DNA of 64,000 nt from Pelobates cultripes (lineage: Eukaryota; Chordata; Amphibia; Anura; Pelobatidae). Shown here piece after piece: positions 19,601-30,254 of this stretch. Both the position numbers and the translations under genes were made by a program. The number at the start of each line of letters is the position of its first letter. Within the stretch, counting starts at the first letter, position 1. The notes under the pieces were generated by a model. That model was not told the origin of the DNA. It did no database searches and saw nothing but the letters and a program-made list of their open reading frames with translations. Where the stretch lies: positions 148,479,760 through 148,543,759 of the forward strand of contig OW240920.1 in assembly GCA_933207985.1 (NCBI GenBank), written 5' to 3'.

Positions 19601-20069
19601 CCAACAGATGGTCAAATGAACACTTTTTGTATTAAAATATAGAAGTTATGCATTATGTTTTCATATATGTATAAAATATGGTCTTTTCATGCGTTTGGAG
19701 ATAATTAGGTTACTGTAACCGTTGAAACCAATTATCTCCAATCTAGGTGGGAACATTTTCAAAGGATACATCTTGTTCTCATTGGTTGGGACATTGCATT
19801 GTCCAGTGTACCATCAGGTCCATAGGAGGTTGTCCCTTGGTTTGAAAACTGTATAAATTGTCATGCATGAGTGCCATTAAAAACAGTTTTACCCTCAACT
19901 CGCAGCCTTGACTCATGTTGTAGGGAACAGTGAATCCTAGCTCTACTATAGCTAGTGGGATATTCAACAGTTGCAGGTTTTGCCAAATGAAGCAGCGTTA
20001 GTCTCTCAGAGTTTGGGAACCAGGATATCCAAGCGGTCCAACTTCCAGCTAGCCTGGAGTCAACCGTAA
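19601..20069 (+). repeat. Gmr1-like LTR (plus), left limit uncertain
   Basis: Contains TATAAATTGTCATGC (about 19851), CATTAAAAACAG (about 19874) as polyadenylation-type signal and an R/U5-like CTCAACTCGCAGCCTTGACTC. It ends near CCGTAACA before TTTGGTGGCAGCGGCAGG, a leader start commonly seen in this group as a primer-binding region. It is followed by gag. GAGATAATTAGG ... CCAATTATCTC at about 19699-19740 is an internal inverted repeat. Confidence 0.55.
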
Positions 20070-20255
20070 CATTTGGTGGCAGCGGCAGGATTATCCTGGA
20101 ATTCCTATGAGAGATACAGTGCGGATGGAGAATGCTTACGATAAACTAAGCGCACCACCTTAAAGGATTTACTCGAAAGCCGAGGTGGGAACGCAAGTAA
20201 CCGTCCTAGAAGGGAGCCGATTGCTGACCTGACCGAGTTGGACCAGAGCTTCACC

Positions 20256-20635
20256 ATGGCAGAGACCCCGGTAATGGCCAGCAACGAAAAGACAAAGATT
20301 GTTTGGGAAAGGCTCCCACTGTATGGGTCGAACCCTTCTATGGAACTCATTCAGCAACTGATGGCTGAGGCAGAGGCGTAAATACAAAGAGCTAGAGCCC
20401 ATGAGCTCAGCATACTGGCCGCCCAGCAACCCTACCGAGTTTGCGGGGCAACAAAAGATTCAGTTCGCAACGTTCAAGCCATTCATGCAAAGTGAGATGG
20501 GAATCGACAAATTTTTAGCCGACTTTGAGAGGCAATGTGCGCTTCATCAAATTCCCACCTCAGTCCAGAATAACTTTGTTCTGGGCAGCCTTAGTCTGCA
20601 TCGAAAAGAGGTCAGATAGTGTCTGCCAAAGTGTT
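20256..20635 (+). pseudogene. Gag fragment of Gmr1-like element
   Basis: Starts MAETPVMASNEKTKIVWERL (20256), stops at 20379 and resumes in another frame (20401-20619) with FKPFMQSEMGIDKFLADFERQCALHQIPTS, a typical retrotransposon gag capsid start. Homology ends abruptly at about 20635, where unrelated sequence begins. This is the 5' end of an element related to that at 2.9-5.8 kb, in opposite orientation. Family placement is by resemblance and domain position only. Confidence 0.6.
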
Positions 20636-20810
20636 CCACAAGGAGGGAGCCATGTTACAGAGATTCCCTTTATTGGATACGTGGTTATTTTGATCCTTTT
20701 TACTACTTGTTTCACACGAACCCCATGTAGCGTTCCAAGTGCGCACAAACCGGATCCAGAAGAGTAAGCCACATACAGTTTAAAAAAATGCCGGGAAAGC
20801 TCCCCTACTA

Positions 20811-20865
20811 CATACCGACTGAAGAATCCCCCACTACAGGGCGAAACGCGTATCAGACAGACCTA
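20811..20865 (+). ncRNA. Second hammerhead-like motif (Penelope-type)
   Basis: CTGAAGA (20819-20825), a short CCC/GGG stem, then GAAACGCGTATC (20843-20854), matching in order the motif at 6500-6540 on the other strand. Stem I is weak here. Probably a fragment of another Penelope-like pseudo-LTR; no protein remnant is nearby. Confidence 0.3.
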
Positions 20866-21094
20866 TCAACACAAACATTTGGACTTGCCAAGTATTTTTT
20901 TTTAGAGTGATATAAGGGGTTCCCACGCAGGTGGTTCATCACAGTTATTGCTAACACATCCATATTCTGTGTATTCTATTTCTTTCAGATTTTAAAAAGG
21001 AATAGCGGCAATTAAAAAAAAAAAAAAGTGGACAGATTGGGCAAGAGAAAGAAGAAAATAGCAGAAAGGCAAGCTTTAGCTGGCAGAGCCCCCT

Positions 21095-21690
21095 TTAAAT
21101 AATAGAATGCCAAGGCGAGGAAAAGTTCAGCCTTCCTCACATATGTTTTTTGTGGCTGATCTAAAATAAGGCAAAAAACCCAGTCTGAAGCGCTTCCAAT
21201 TTTGCAACAAACTAGGAAAAGATTCCTTCTAGACCCCAAAATGGCAGTCAGATGTCTCCTTGGATCAAGCAGCCATTACCCCACTAATTAGAAATTATAT
21301 CCCTGTATGTTATGTTTTTGCAAGTATTTATCCAATTTCAGTTTAAACATCTGTATGGACTGATAAAACCATCTCTTCAGGCAGATGATTTCATATCCTT
21401 ATTCTAACCATAAAAAAAACCTTTACTTTGCCTTAGATGAAATCTCCTTTCTTCCAGCCTAAACGGGTGACCTCGTGTCCTATTGTTTGCGAATAGATTT
21501 CCAGATAATGGTTTGTACTGGCCCTGAATATATTTGTATAACGCTATCATATCTCTAAGGCACCGTTTTTCCAAATTAAAGAGATTTAAAGGTTTTAACC
21601 TTTCTCCAAAACAAATGCTCCATTCCTCTGAAATTTGTAGCTCGTCTCTGAACATTTTCTAGTGCCATGATATCCTTAATATCCAGTTAC
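21095..21690 (-). mobile_element. CR1-like LINE 3' fragment
   Basis: Minus-strand translation gives FRDELQISEEWSICFGERLKPL, LEKRCLRDMIALYKYIQG and FRLEERRFHLRQSKG, the C-terminal end of a CR1-group LINE. It is followed by the non-coding 3' region containing TTCAGCCTTCCTCAC. The plus-strand copy at 29505-30000 shares the 3' region and translated motifs. It is a different family from the LINE at 1-1592. Confidence 0.7.
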
Positions 21691-22109
21691 AGCTACATGA
21701 GCCCAGTAAACTAAAATTTGTATGTCTATACTATGACCCTATAACATCAATAAATCTGGTCATCCAAGCTGTATTGTCAGGAAGCAAATCTGGGATTTTA
21801 AAAATAGTGACACTGAAATTCTCTACAAAAGAGAAAAATGTAATAAACCGCAAATTTGTTGTACAGGTTGGTGGTAAAATAGGTAAATTAAAAGTGTGAA
21901 GCACTGTGACATATCCTGTACTTTCTACAAATGTCTTTGTGTGTAGTGGTTTTAGATTCTAGTGCAGAGGTGGAGAATCGCCAAAGGGACGCTGGAAGAT
22001 GTGCTTCCATTAAGGACAGGTTCCAGATTAGCAATATTCCTGCTCCCTGCCAGCCACGTGTAGATCCAGAGCGCAGTGTGGGTGTGGCAGCTGTCAGAAC
22101 GCTGGTCTG

Positions 22110-22370
22110 TACACTGCCAAAACAAAATTAGTAAAGGAACAAAGATGGCCAAAACAAAATTAGTAAAGCAACAAAGATGGCGGCGCCCTGAATAAAGATC
22201 GGGGCAGAAAATAAAGATTACAAAATAAGTAATGTGGGGGCTTAGGGGCATTTGGGGGTGACTAGGGGGTCAGTTAGATGTAGTGGAGGCGGGAGGGGGT
22301 AAAAAAAACAAACAAAAAAACCAAACAAAAAACAAAAAAAAACAGGATTCGGCATGACAGTGCCGCTTAA
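22110..22370. repeat. Repeat-derived segment with short direct repeats
   Basis: CCAAAACAAAATTAGTAAAG occurs at about 22118 and 22150 and again at about 23468. A 21-bp motif at 22348-22368, beginning TTCGGCATGACAG and ending GTGCCGCTT, recurs exactly at 27286-27306. Probably MITE ends; the family is not recognised. Confidence 0.45.
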
Positions 22371-23118
22371 GTACAGACCAAGACGTAACGTTATACACAA
22401 AATAGACCTTTTATTGAGCTGTATACTTGTATTACATTTGCTTTTACAGATATTAACTTTACAAGTAAATAGTCTTTCCATTTATTAAATTTATTTATAA
22501 AGATAGAGGGGAAGGCACTCCTTTTCACTTTTACTCCAGATGGCTCAGTCCTGTACAGCAGTCAGCTAGTGTAAACCTAAATCAGAGGCTGGATAAATCA
22601 ACATCTACAATAAGCAACTGTCTCCAGCGTGATTGAGAACCGCAAGATACAAAATATTTAGTGAATCATTTGTGTAAAGGAAGGAGAAACCCACATTGTC
22701 ACTTTCACAATGATTACTGGGGTAATCCTATACTGAATAAATAGTAATATATTGATTAGAGGACAGCAACTTGAAATCAGTAGCTACATCTTAAAGCCAA
22801 CATAAATAATGGCTTAATTTACAGTATGATCAGGCACTTATTACAATTTTATACAGGCACTTCCCCACATCCATTATTAAACCATAAGAGGAGCCACAAA
22901 GGCCAGGAGAGCGCACCTTCAGCCAGCAGTTAATGGAGTCCTTGAATTGTGCAAGCCCCTGTATGACCCGATTAGAAGACAAACCATTTTATCACCGATA
23001 ACTTTTCTGGAAGCCAGTATAAAAGGATCTGTTGCTCCTTATAACAAAGGTCAAAGCTGCGTCAAATTCATCATCTCTGAAAATCTAGCGAGGAGAAACA
23101 CCTGTAGGAAAGAAACCT

Positions 23119-23197
23119 TTAAACCCTTAAGGACCAAACTTCAGGAATAAAAGGGAATCATGACATGTCACACATGTCATGTGTCCTTAAGGGGATA
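23119..23197. mobile_element. Palindromic TTAA MITE, second copy
   Basis: TTAAACCCTTAAGGACCAAA ... CATGTGTCCTTAAGGGG, the inverse of the unit at 7753-7832 with small differences. Confidence 0.75.
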
Positions 23198-23285
23198 AAA
23201 AAGACAGTTATTTAATTTACATACCCAACAGGGACTCCAACATTAAAAATAACCAATTTTAACGTTACAAAGGTCATTTAAAAAA

Positions 23286-23314
23286 ATATATATATATATA
23301 CACACACACACACA
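23286..23314. repeat. TA/CA microsatellite
   Basis: (TA)n followed by (CA)n, about 28 bp. Confidence 0.8.
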
Positions 23315-24733
23315 TCATAAAAAGCCATTAAATGTACTAGTTCTGGTGGTTAATGTATTCATTTAACATGGAACCCATTTCAAAAGTCAATCATACCATA
23401 CTACATTGTACAGAGAAACACATTGTATGGTTAGATCATAACAGCTGACTCTTATCCAAACACACTGCCAAAACAAAATTAGTAAAGCAACTCTTCTAGT
23501 ACCAACACAGACTCTGCTGCAATGATGGTCCCGCTCAGTTCGGTGGCAACAGCCATGGTGGTTGCCCATTAAGCAGAGGGCAGAATAGTCCCGCTGAGTC
23601 GGGCACTAGCTGGGGGCTGTAGCGTGTTTTAGATTGTACAGACAAGGGAACTGTACTGGGTCTAAACGGCATGATTACATGGAGCAGTCTCATCTGAGAT
23701 TAAAGCACATGTTGATCACCAACTAAAATAACGCTGTGGCATGGCTACATTTCAATTTATTTATATTTTGTTTAATAATTAACATTACGGTTTATACCTT
23801 ACACCGTAGCCCTGGCAAGTCAGGGCAAAGGACAGTTATGTTACCGCTGTATTGTACCGCACTCATACATTACTACTGAAGGCAAGACCACACAAACCTG
23901 CATTGACACAGCTAAGCAATGCCACACTGAAAAAGAGGAGCAGCACAGAGCATTTCCCTTACCAGAGCAGCACCTCTGTAGGAGCTATTATAGCATTTAC
24001 TGGGCTGGGGAAGGAGACTGTCACGAGCAGAGGAAAGACGCACAGGGGTAAAAAAAATAAACTTGTTTCACAGTACAGAAAAATCACCAGTTCTGTTTAA
24101 ACGTCATTGAACATTACATACAAATGACAGAACCTAGCACCCCTCAACCGATAGCAAAAGTCACATTTCACCCTACCCAAAATGTGCACCTGTTCAGCCA
24201 TTCAGCTGCTACCTGAAACAGCCCAAAGCCCCTTCATACAGTGAGCAATCTGCACCCATTATACATACAGCAACTTTCACAGTCCCAAAATGTAAGGCAC
24301 GTCACATATTTAGCAAGTGAGAACAGTCCAACATAGAAATAAATCCGTAAAGCTTGTTTTCATCCTGCATTCCACAGCTGAAGCCTGCCAAGGAGGTGCC
24401 CATTTGGCTACCAGAACAGTGCTGGGATGCAAAACACACTGTGTGACAGCATTTCATGTGTTCAGTCACTGGCTGGCCCATCTCACTACAGCTTCCACCG
24501 AAGCTCAGTTTAGAAAAATAAAAAAATCTACAGGTACAGACCAGACAATTGTTAAAGCTTTGAATATAAAAAATAAATATCTTATGATATATTTTAAATA
24601 GTTCACTCATGATCCAAAGTATCACACTTGCTGTAGAAATCAGCACAAACCAAGTCTAAGCGGAGTAAAGCTGTGGCACGCTCTCACACAGCGGCCACTA
24701 GGAGGCGCTCCAGGTGTGTGATTCCAACTGCCA

Positions 24734-24895
24734 TCACCAATCCAGGCTTTCCTGCTGGTATGAGAACTGTGGGCTGTTTTCACTGTAAAACTGTGAATAC
24801 CAGCGTCTGTGCTTCTGTATAGCAGCATCCTCCTTCACCAACAGAGGCTTGGAGACATATTTCTTATTGTTCCAAACCATGACATCCCTCTCGAA
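24734..24895 (-). CDS. nvd: nvd last exon
   Basis: 162 bp including the TGA stop at 24734-24736, acceptor TTTCTTTTCCAG. It encodes [20 protein letters not shown] (a near-invariant FExDxxIWNxKxY motif), then [14 protein letters not shown] and the end SYQQESLDW. Confidence 0.92.
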   Translation of the reverse strand, partial: FERDVMVWNNKKYVSKPLLVKEDAAIQKHRRWYSQFYSENSPQFSYQQESLDW

Positions 24896-27800
24896 CTGGA
24901 AAAGAAAACATACGCAGGATTTAAGTTTGACAGTTCAAAGACCATCATGTGGTCAAACCAGGAAGCGCTCTACATCCACCCCACAAAGAAACCAACGGGT
25001 GGTGCTCTACATCCACCACATAACTGGCCAGGGGGAGACACCGCAGCCTTCACATTCTCAGAGTAGCAATAGATCGATATAGAGACTTTAAACTTCACTG
25101 TCCGATGACATTTGGCTCACTCGCTAGAACCACAGGTGAATTAGACAACTGGAGCTCTGATCTTGTCTAAACCTTTCTCCTCCTCCCACTAAGCCAGGTC
25201 AGATCTTACCTGAATACACTCTGCTTTCAACATGAACTTGGGGATCAGTGTAGGAATGTTTCTCTGGTAGTAGATGATGTGAGTCACTTTCTGCAGCAGA
25301 GGTTCCACTGGGGTAACAGACTGCAAGATTACTCCTGTACCAAGAAAGTTATGTTTAAAGGTCAGGAACACAATCCCAGGTCCGACCTGTAAAAATACAC
25401 AGGAGAGAATTAAGAAAGATGCTGGAAACTGACATACCATTTATAAAACACAGGGTGATCTCAGACTAAACTTGTGATAGCCCATCCCAAGTAATATTTA
25501 TACTCAGTCTCTTAGCTCAATATAAAACATTAGCAATTGCATCCACCCGTGTAAGCTGAAGTATCCCTCTTATCATGACTCCTGCTGGGCTCACTCTACT
25601 GCAATATTGTGCACAATTATTCAAATTGAAAAACTTAACTTTATTGCTGCAATCTGAAATTTCACAATATGACAGCAGGCTTCACATTTTGCATTCTTTC
25701 TTTATTGAAGGCACCAATAGCAGCAATACAACAGACAACCAGAGAAAAAAATATATATAAAAAAAACCAAAGGCATATTACATCACTTCCTGTTTTTCTG
25801 CTCCGCCTCCAAATACAGTGCTGTTCTTCCACATAAGTGGATATTTCTTGTTTAATTTGCCTTTAGTTATTGGACATTGTGTATTGAGATTACTGGAGAT
25901 ATTTCTTCCACTGAGAGTGGGTCTAATTCATGGGACTGTTTTCTGTATATTTTTCCTCTCCATATCTTTCTGGTTGGTAACTGGTCTGATAGTCCCTAGT
26001 GGTGACGGATTGCGGCACAGCTGTGTCCTTGCTTCCCAAGCCTGTCCTTCAACACTCCATCCTAGGACAAGGTCAGGGCAGCTGTCCCTCTCCCAGCCGA
26101 TGGTTAATCACTGTAAATGGTGTTACAGGGGTTTATTTGGCAATGTGTGCCAATATTATTGCACCTTTAAAAAGATAGGCTTGTCTTCATCTTTTAGTCC
26201 TATAAGGAGGCCCCCACAATGTATAAGGAGGTGGCAGAGTACCGTGGTACACAGTGTTTTAAGATTTTAAATTGCAACAATAAAGTTAACGTTTTAAGAT
26301 TGCTCCACAGAAACGTGGAAAGGTGGGGGCCATAATAATGGGGGGAGGGGTCCTACTGTCCACCACCCTCCAGCCCCCACCGGAGCCCTCCATGGGTGAA
26401 GATTGATTATTTTTTTGCGCTTGGGTTTTTTCTTTTTCGTCTGGTTTTTTTTTGCGCTTGGGATTTTTATTTTATTTTAAGTTCGACGGTTATGATGGTT
26501 TTTTATTTGGCCTTTTTTGGGGATGAAAAATGAAGATTTGAGAAAAAAAGAAGATGTCCAATGGTAAGTTTAATTTTACTCTACAGGTTAGTTATTTTAT
26601 TCCCCCCTTACTATTTTTTAGGGTGAGGGGGGGTAGGTAGGGGACTTTATTTGGGTGGGGGGGTGGGTGACTAGGGGCTTGGGGACCCCTAGTCACCTTT
26701 GATGGGGGTGAATTTGACTTAGGGCCCCCACCCGCGGCCCAGGGGTGGGGGAGGACAGTAGGTTCCCCCCAGGTTGCTCACTGTTTACTAGACTTAGTAT
26801 TAGTAAATGTGGCTGAAAGACCAATTTAGGTCTTTCTGCCTTTTAGTAGATAACTCCCTAATTCCCACGGTATCAGGGAGTTATCTACTAAGCGGCTGCA
26901 AGATGCAGCCATAGCAAGAATAGGATCGGAGTTTCATTCTTTCGAATGAAATTGCGATCGGAACAAAATGCCGAATTGAGTTCTAAAACAAACAAACATA
27001 CTGTTCTCATTCAGTTAGAACGCAATTCGGCAGTTTTGTGTAAAATGACAGGAAGCATTGCGGGAACACAGAGGAAAGGTAAGAATTATGGGAAAATTGC
27101 TCTGACCAGCGGAAATGAAGCACACTTTGCTCCTCTGCTGGTCAGCTGGTCAAGCGGAGGAATCCTCCATAAGGCAAAGAGTCCCTACTTTGTCTTATGA
27201 TTTTAAAGAAAACTAAAGAAGACAGGAATAAAAGAAGAACAGATCCTGAGAGGGGGAGAAGAGGAAGAGATTGAGGAAAGGTAAGTTCGGCATGACAGTG
27301 CCGCTTTATTCTGTTGGCTTCCCACTTTTAACTTCCCTACGTTAAGCAGATCCTTCACCAACGCATGTTTTTGTAAGCTAAATGTCCAGAATGTATTTGT
27401 ACGTCTTACCCACCCATTGGGGTGAAATAAGATATAGCTGTCTGCCCACTTTATAAAGGTCTTGCCATTACCACCACAAGGATGGAAGAGAAGAGACTGG
27501 TTACATGTTAAAACCACTGTGCAGCTTTGCAGGGACAGTCCACACAAAACAGATGCTAAAATGAAAACAATCAGATTTTTGATTCTCTAGGACCACGGAC
27601 AGAAGACCAATCTTCACTCACCTGTCTGGCAACAACGTTAAAATCCAGCAGGGGGACATGCTTTCCAAAAAGGAGCAGTTGGTGAACTAGCAGCATCTGG
27701 GAGCAGTGTTTATTGGGAGGTGGCTCCGGCATCCACTGAACCTGAAAAACAGCGCAGATATCTTCAGTTACCAATGGTCATTATTTCCCTCAATATTTCT

Positions 27801-29421
27801 GGACATTCTAAATGAAAATGAAAAGGAAACATTTAAAAACACTGATAAGCACAAAGTTTGCTCCAGCTGTGTGTCCCCATGTGTCCAGCAGGTGGCAATA
27901 TTGCACCTATGAGTATATTTCATGTTTGTGTTTTCGTACAGTGAATTCTTACCTCACTGCCCTAAATGTCCTGTTAAATCTTACAGAGGTCATGAGTGCA
28001 GTAAGCTGGAGTAAAAGGGTTACAGAGATCACTGTTCTAGTTTAACCTGTGTCCCTTTAGAAAAAAAAAAAAAAAAAAAGATACTCAGTGTGAAGCACAG
28101 CCAGCTGATCCAAGTCAGACCCATTTCAGAGGAGATGATCCCTATCCATAACCACTTAACACAGTAAGGGCACACTGGAAAGATCTACAAACCCACCTTC
28201 CATGTATGTTTGACAAAGTCCCACAGTCTTGACTTTGTGTATCTCAAGTCTGTGCCAGTGATAATGCCCGGCTCATGCAGAAATGTCAGGTGTGCAATGT
28301 CAGCAGCATTCTCCGGGATTTCCTGCAAGACACATAACAGCCCACCCATCACACATTGTGCACAGGAATCCCTAGTGCAAGTTACAGCTAACGTGTAACC
28401 TACCTCGATGTGGGCATTGACGAAGTGCTCAGTGCGGCCGCGATACACCCACTCCTTGGCTGTAATTTCAGGCTGTTCAGGGACAGACCACGTGGGCTCA
28501 ACACCATCACAGTGAAACCATACAAATATCATTCCGTTTATCTCACAGGATGGCCACGTCTTTATCTTGGCAAAATCCGGAACTGGAATTCAAAGGGAGA
28601 TTAAACAATAGCATTCTCAGCTCCATTTACACACTCTTCAAATGTCTACAGCATGACAGCTCCTGCTGCCACATTAACATTAGTCTGTCCATCGTTAGAG
28701 GAATTTATTACATCCCACCACCTACAGCTACCTTGCCCCCAGTGTGCTCAGCCCATCCCTGCTGCCAACAGTTTATTCTGCGTAGCAGACAAGGTGCTAC
28801 GCTTTAGGTGACAGCGACAATGTTTGACAAATAGTATCAAAAACACTACAGCTTGTTGTGGTTATGGGCAATGGGTCCTTAAAATTATTACCCACTATGT
28901 AAATAGACTAGAGCTTGGTAAGAAGAAAACAATCAGCTGAATAACTCTCCCCAATCCAAGTAGTTAAAGGTTTCTAGCCGTTTGAATTGTTAGCTGGGGT
29001 CTGCTAGCATGGCACTGCTTCTCAGAGTGGGACACTCTCTGCCTGAGCCCAGAGGACTCAAGGTAATAAGTGACCACTTACATGAAAGGGGGCCCTGGGC
29101 ACTCTTATCACAATAACCACTACAGTGCGTTGTAAAGATTATAGTGCTTGGAGCTTTCCTTTTAAGACCAGCTCAGATGACAGATGACAGAAGCCACACA
29201 TTTATCTGTAGTCGGGACTGAGATAAACCTGCCTTTTTCTGCATACGGGATCCGAGAACATCTCCCGTCTTCTCCACGGAACTGCCAGCCATGGAAAGGG
29301 CACTCTATACAGTCTCCCACCACTCGACCTCCTATGGCCAAGTTGGCCCCTAAGTGAGGACAGTATGCATCTACTACGTACACCCTGCCATCTTGAGTAC
29401 GGTACACAGCAATCTGCTCAC
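24734..29421 (-). CDS. nvd: Cholesterol 7-desaturase, Neverland/DAF-36 type (partial)
   Basis: Six exons on the minus strand (29421-29233, 28582-28404, 28322-28197, 27741-27622, 25386-25210, 24895-24734) join in phase to about 317 residues. The Rieske [2Fe-2S] domain shows CPHLGANLA and CPFHGWQF (C-x-H and C-x-x-H ligands). The C-terminal catalytic domain carries the non-haem iron motif [13 protein letters not shown]. Family members convert cholesterol to 7-dehydrocholesterol, membrane-associated, and many animals outside placental mammals keep the gene. The N-terminal membrane segment and the start of the Rieske domain (roughly 100-130 residues) were not found, so the gene is partial in this window. 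No frameshift or stop interrupts the visible exons, so the gene looks functional. No promoter was identified. Confidence 0.9.
25210..25386 (-). CDS. nvd: nvd exon: catalytic domain, GPGIVF block
   Basis: 177 bp, phase 0, acceptor TTTTTACAG and donor CAG|GTAAGA. It encodes [36 protein letters not shown] and [12 protein letters not shown]. QxGPGxVxL and TPxxPLxQxV are conserved in the family. Confidence 0.9.
25387..27621 (-). other. nvd intron with repeat-derived hairpins
   Basis: A 2.2-kb intron. It contains G-rich low-complexity sequence (26590-26760), a perfect 17-bp inverted repeat (26843-26859 with 26875-26891) and, at 27286-27306, the same 21-bp motif as at 22348-22368. These look like parts of a DNA transposon. 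A minus-strand ORF at 27203-27547 lies in the intron and does not resemble the enzyme. Confidence 0.6.
27622..27741 (-). CDS. nvd: nvd exon: catalytic domain middle
   Basis: 120 bp, phase 0, acceptor CTGTTTTTCAG and donor CAG|GTGAGT. It encodes [20 protein letters not shown] ... [10 protein letters not shown]. WxPxPxPxKH is a family signature. No stops. Confidence 0.88.
28197..28322 (-). CDS. nvd: nvd exon: iron-binding motif
   Basis: A 126-bp, phase 0 exon, between CTTGCAG and GAAG|GTGGGT. It encodes [19 protein letters not shown], whose Asp and two His are the mononuclear iron ligands of Rieske oxygenases (E-N-x-x-D-x-x-H-x4-H), and ends [15 protein letters not shown]. Confidence 0.92.
28404..28582 (-). 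CDS. nvd: nvd exon: start of catalytic domain
   Basis: Acceptor GAATTCCAG precedes TT, completing a Val codon, then [19 protein letters not shown] and [12 protein letters not shown], and finally [14 protein letters not shown]. The donor GAG|GTAGGT ends in phase 0. [17 protein letters not shown] is the strongly conserved link between the Rieske and catalytic domains in this family. Confidence 0.9.
28583..29232 (-). other. nvd GC-AG intron with MITE remnant
   Basis: 650 bp between the Rieske exon and the next. It starts GCAGGT and ends TTCCAG. Sequences TTAAAGGAAAGCTCC (minus, ending at 29165) and GGGTCCTTAA (about 28872) look like ends of TTAA-flanked MITEs. Confidence 0.6.
29233..29421 (-). 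CDS. nvd: nvd exon: Rieske domain
   Basis: Acceptor TTTACTCTGCAG precedes GT GAG CAG; the exon starts in phase with two bases of a split Gly codon. It encodes [20 protein letters not shown], then the two ligand pairs C-P-H and C-P-F-H, and ends [13 protein letters not shown] plus one base. The donor reads AAAG|GCAGGT. A GT site four bases further would break the frame with the next exon, so a GC-AG intron is inferred. Continuing past the donor, the frame stays open to a stop at 29162, without family similarity. Confidence 0.9.
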
Positions 29422-29504
29422 CTGCAGAGTAAACACAATTGATTAAAACATTAACATTAAGTTCCGAAAAAAGTTTTTAAAATTTAAATCTCTTCAGTTT
29501 GTAA

Positions 29505-30000
29505 AAACAGCACCTCAGAGGGGATATGATAAAATCAAACAGATATATTCAGGGCCAGTACAAACCATTATCGGGAAATCTATACATAAACAGGTCTATA
29601 CATTGGACACAAGGTCACGGATTTAGACTGGAAGAAAGGAGATTTCATCTAACGCAAAGTAAAGGTTTTTTTTTTTTTTACAGTGAGCAATAAGGATATG
29701 GAATTCTCTGCCTGAAGTGGTTGTTTTATCAGAGTCTGTACAGATGTTTAAACAGCAATTGGATTAATACATTGTATACAGGAATATAATTTCTAATTAG
29801 TGGGGCAATAGCTGCTTGATCCAAGGATACATCTCAATGCCATTTTGGGGTCTAGAAGGAATTTTTTCCTAGTTTGTTGCAAAATTGGAAGCGCTTTAGA
29901 CTGGGTTTTCGGCCTTCTTTTGGATCAACAGCAATAACATATGTGAGGAAGGCTGAACTTGATGGATGCAAGTCTCTTTTCAGCTATGTAACTATGTAAC
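29505..30000 (+). mobile_element. CR1-like LINE 3' fragment, plus copy
   Basis: Plus-strand partner of 21095-21690: the C-terminal remnant, then a 3' region with GGAAGCGCTTTAGACTGGGT and GAGGAAGGCTGAAC, ending in (CTATGTAA)n. It lies just upstream of the Rieske exon (opposite strand), within the preceding intron. Confidence 0.7.
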
Positions 30001-30254
30001 TATTATTAAAAGTTCCAGGGAAATGGCAAGCATTACAGATACACATTACTATTACCCTCATCACATGCAGGCATGACTGTTTTAGAACATACCTCCCCTT
30101 TATTAACTATTATACATAACCTGTGCTGATTTATTATCCCTTCTAGCATTCAAGGACCTTATTTCAGTCTGAAAGCTCCCCACCGTCTCTCAGGCAATGA
30201 AGGGGCCCCACGTTTAGATTCCTTACGTTCAAGCCTCACTTCCTTTCACTGTTA

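Larger units (their letters stand above)
22371..24733 (-). other. Candidate 3' UTR and downstream region of nvd
   Basis: The 2.36 kb after the stop codon of the desaturase gene contain no other ORF of note. Candidate minus-strand AATAAA signals lie near 23757 and 22411. A palindromic MITE (23119-23197) and an AT/AC microsatellite (23286-23314) interrupt it. Where the transcript ends cannot be told from sequence alone. Confidence 0.4.

Noticed and set aside
27203..27547. Minus ORF between nvd exons as an additional exon
   Set aside because: The flanking exons join directly in phase with family-like sequence on both sides, and this ORF has no similarity to the enzyme.
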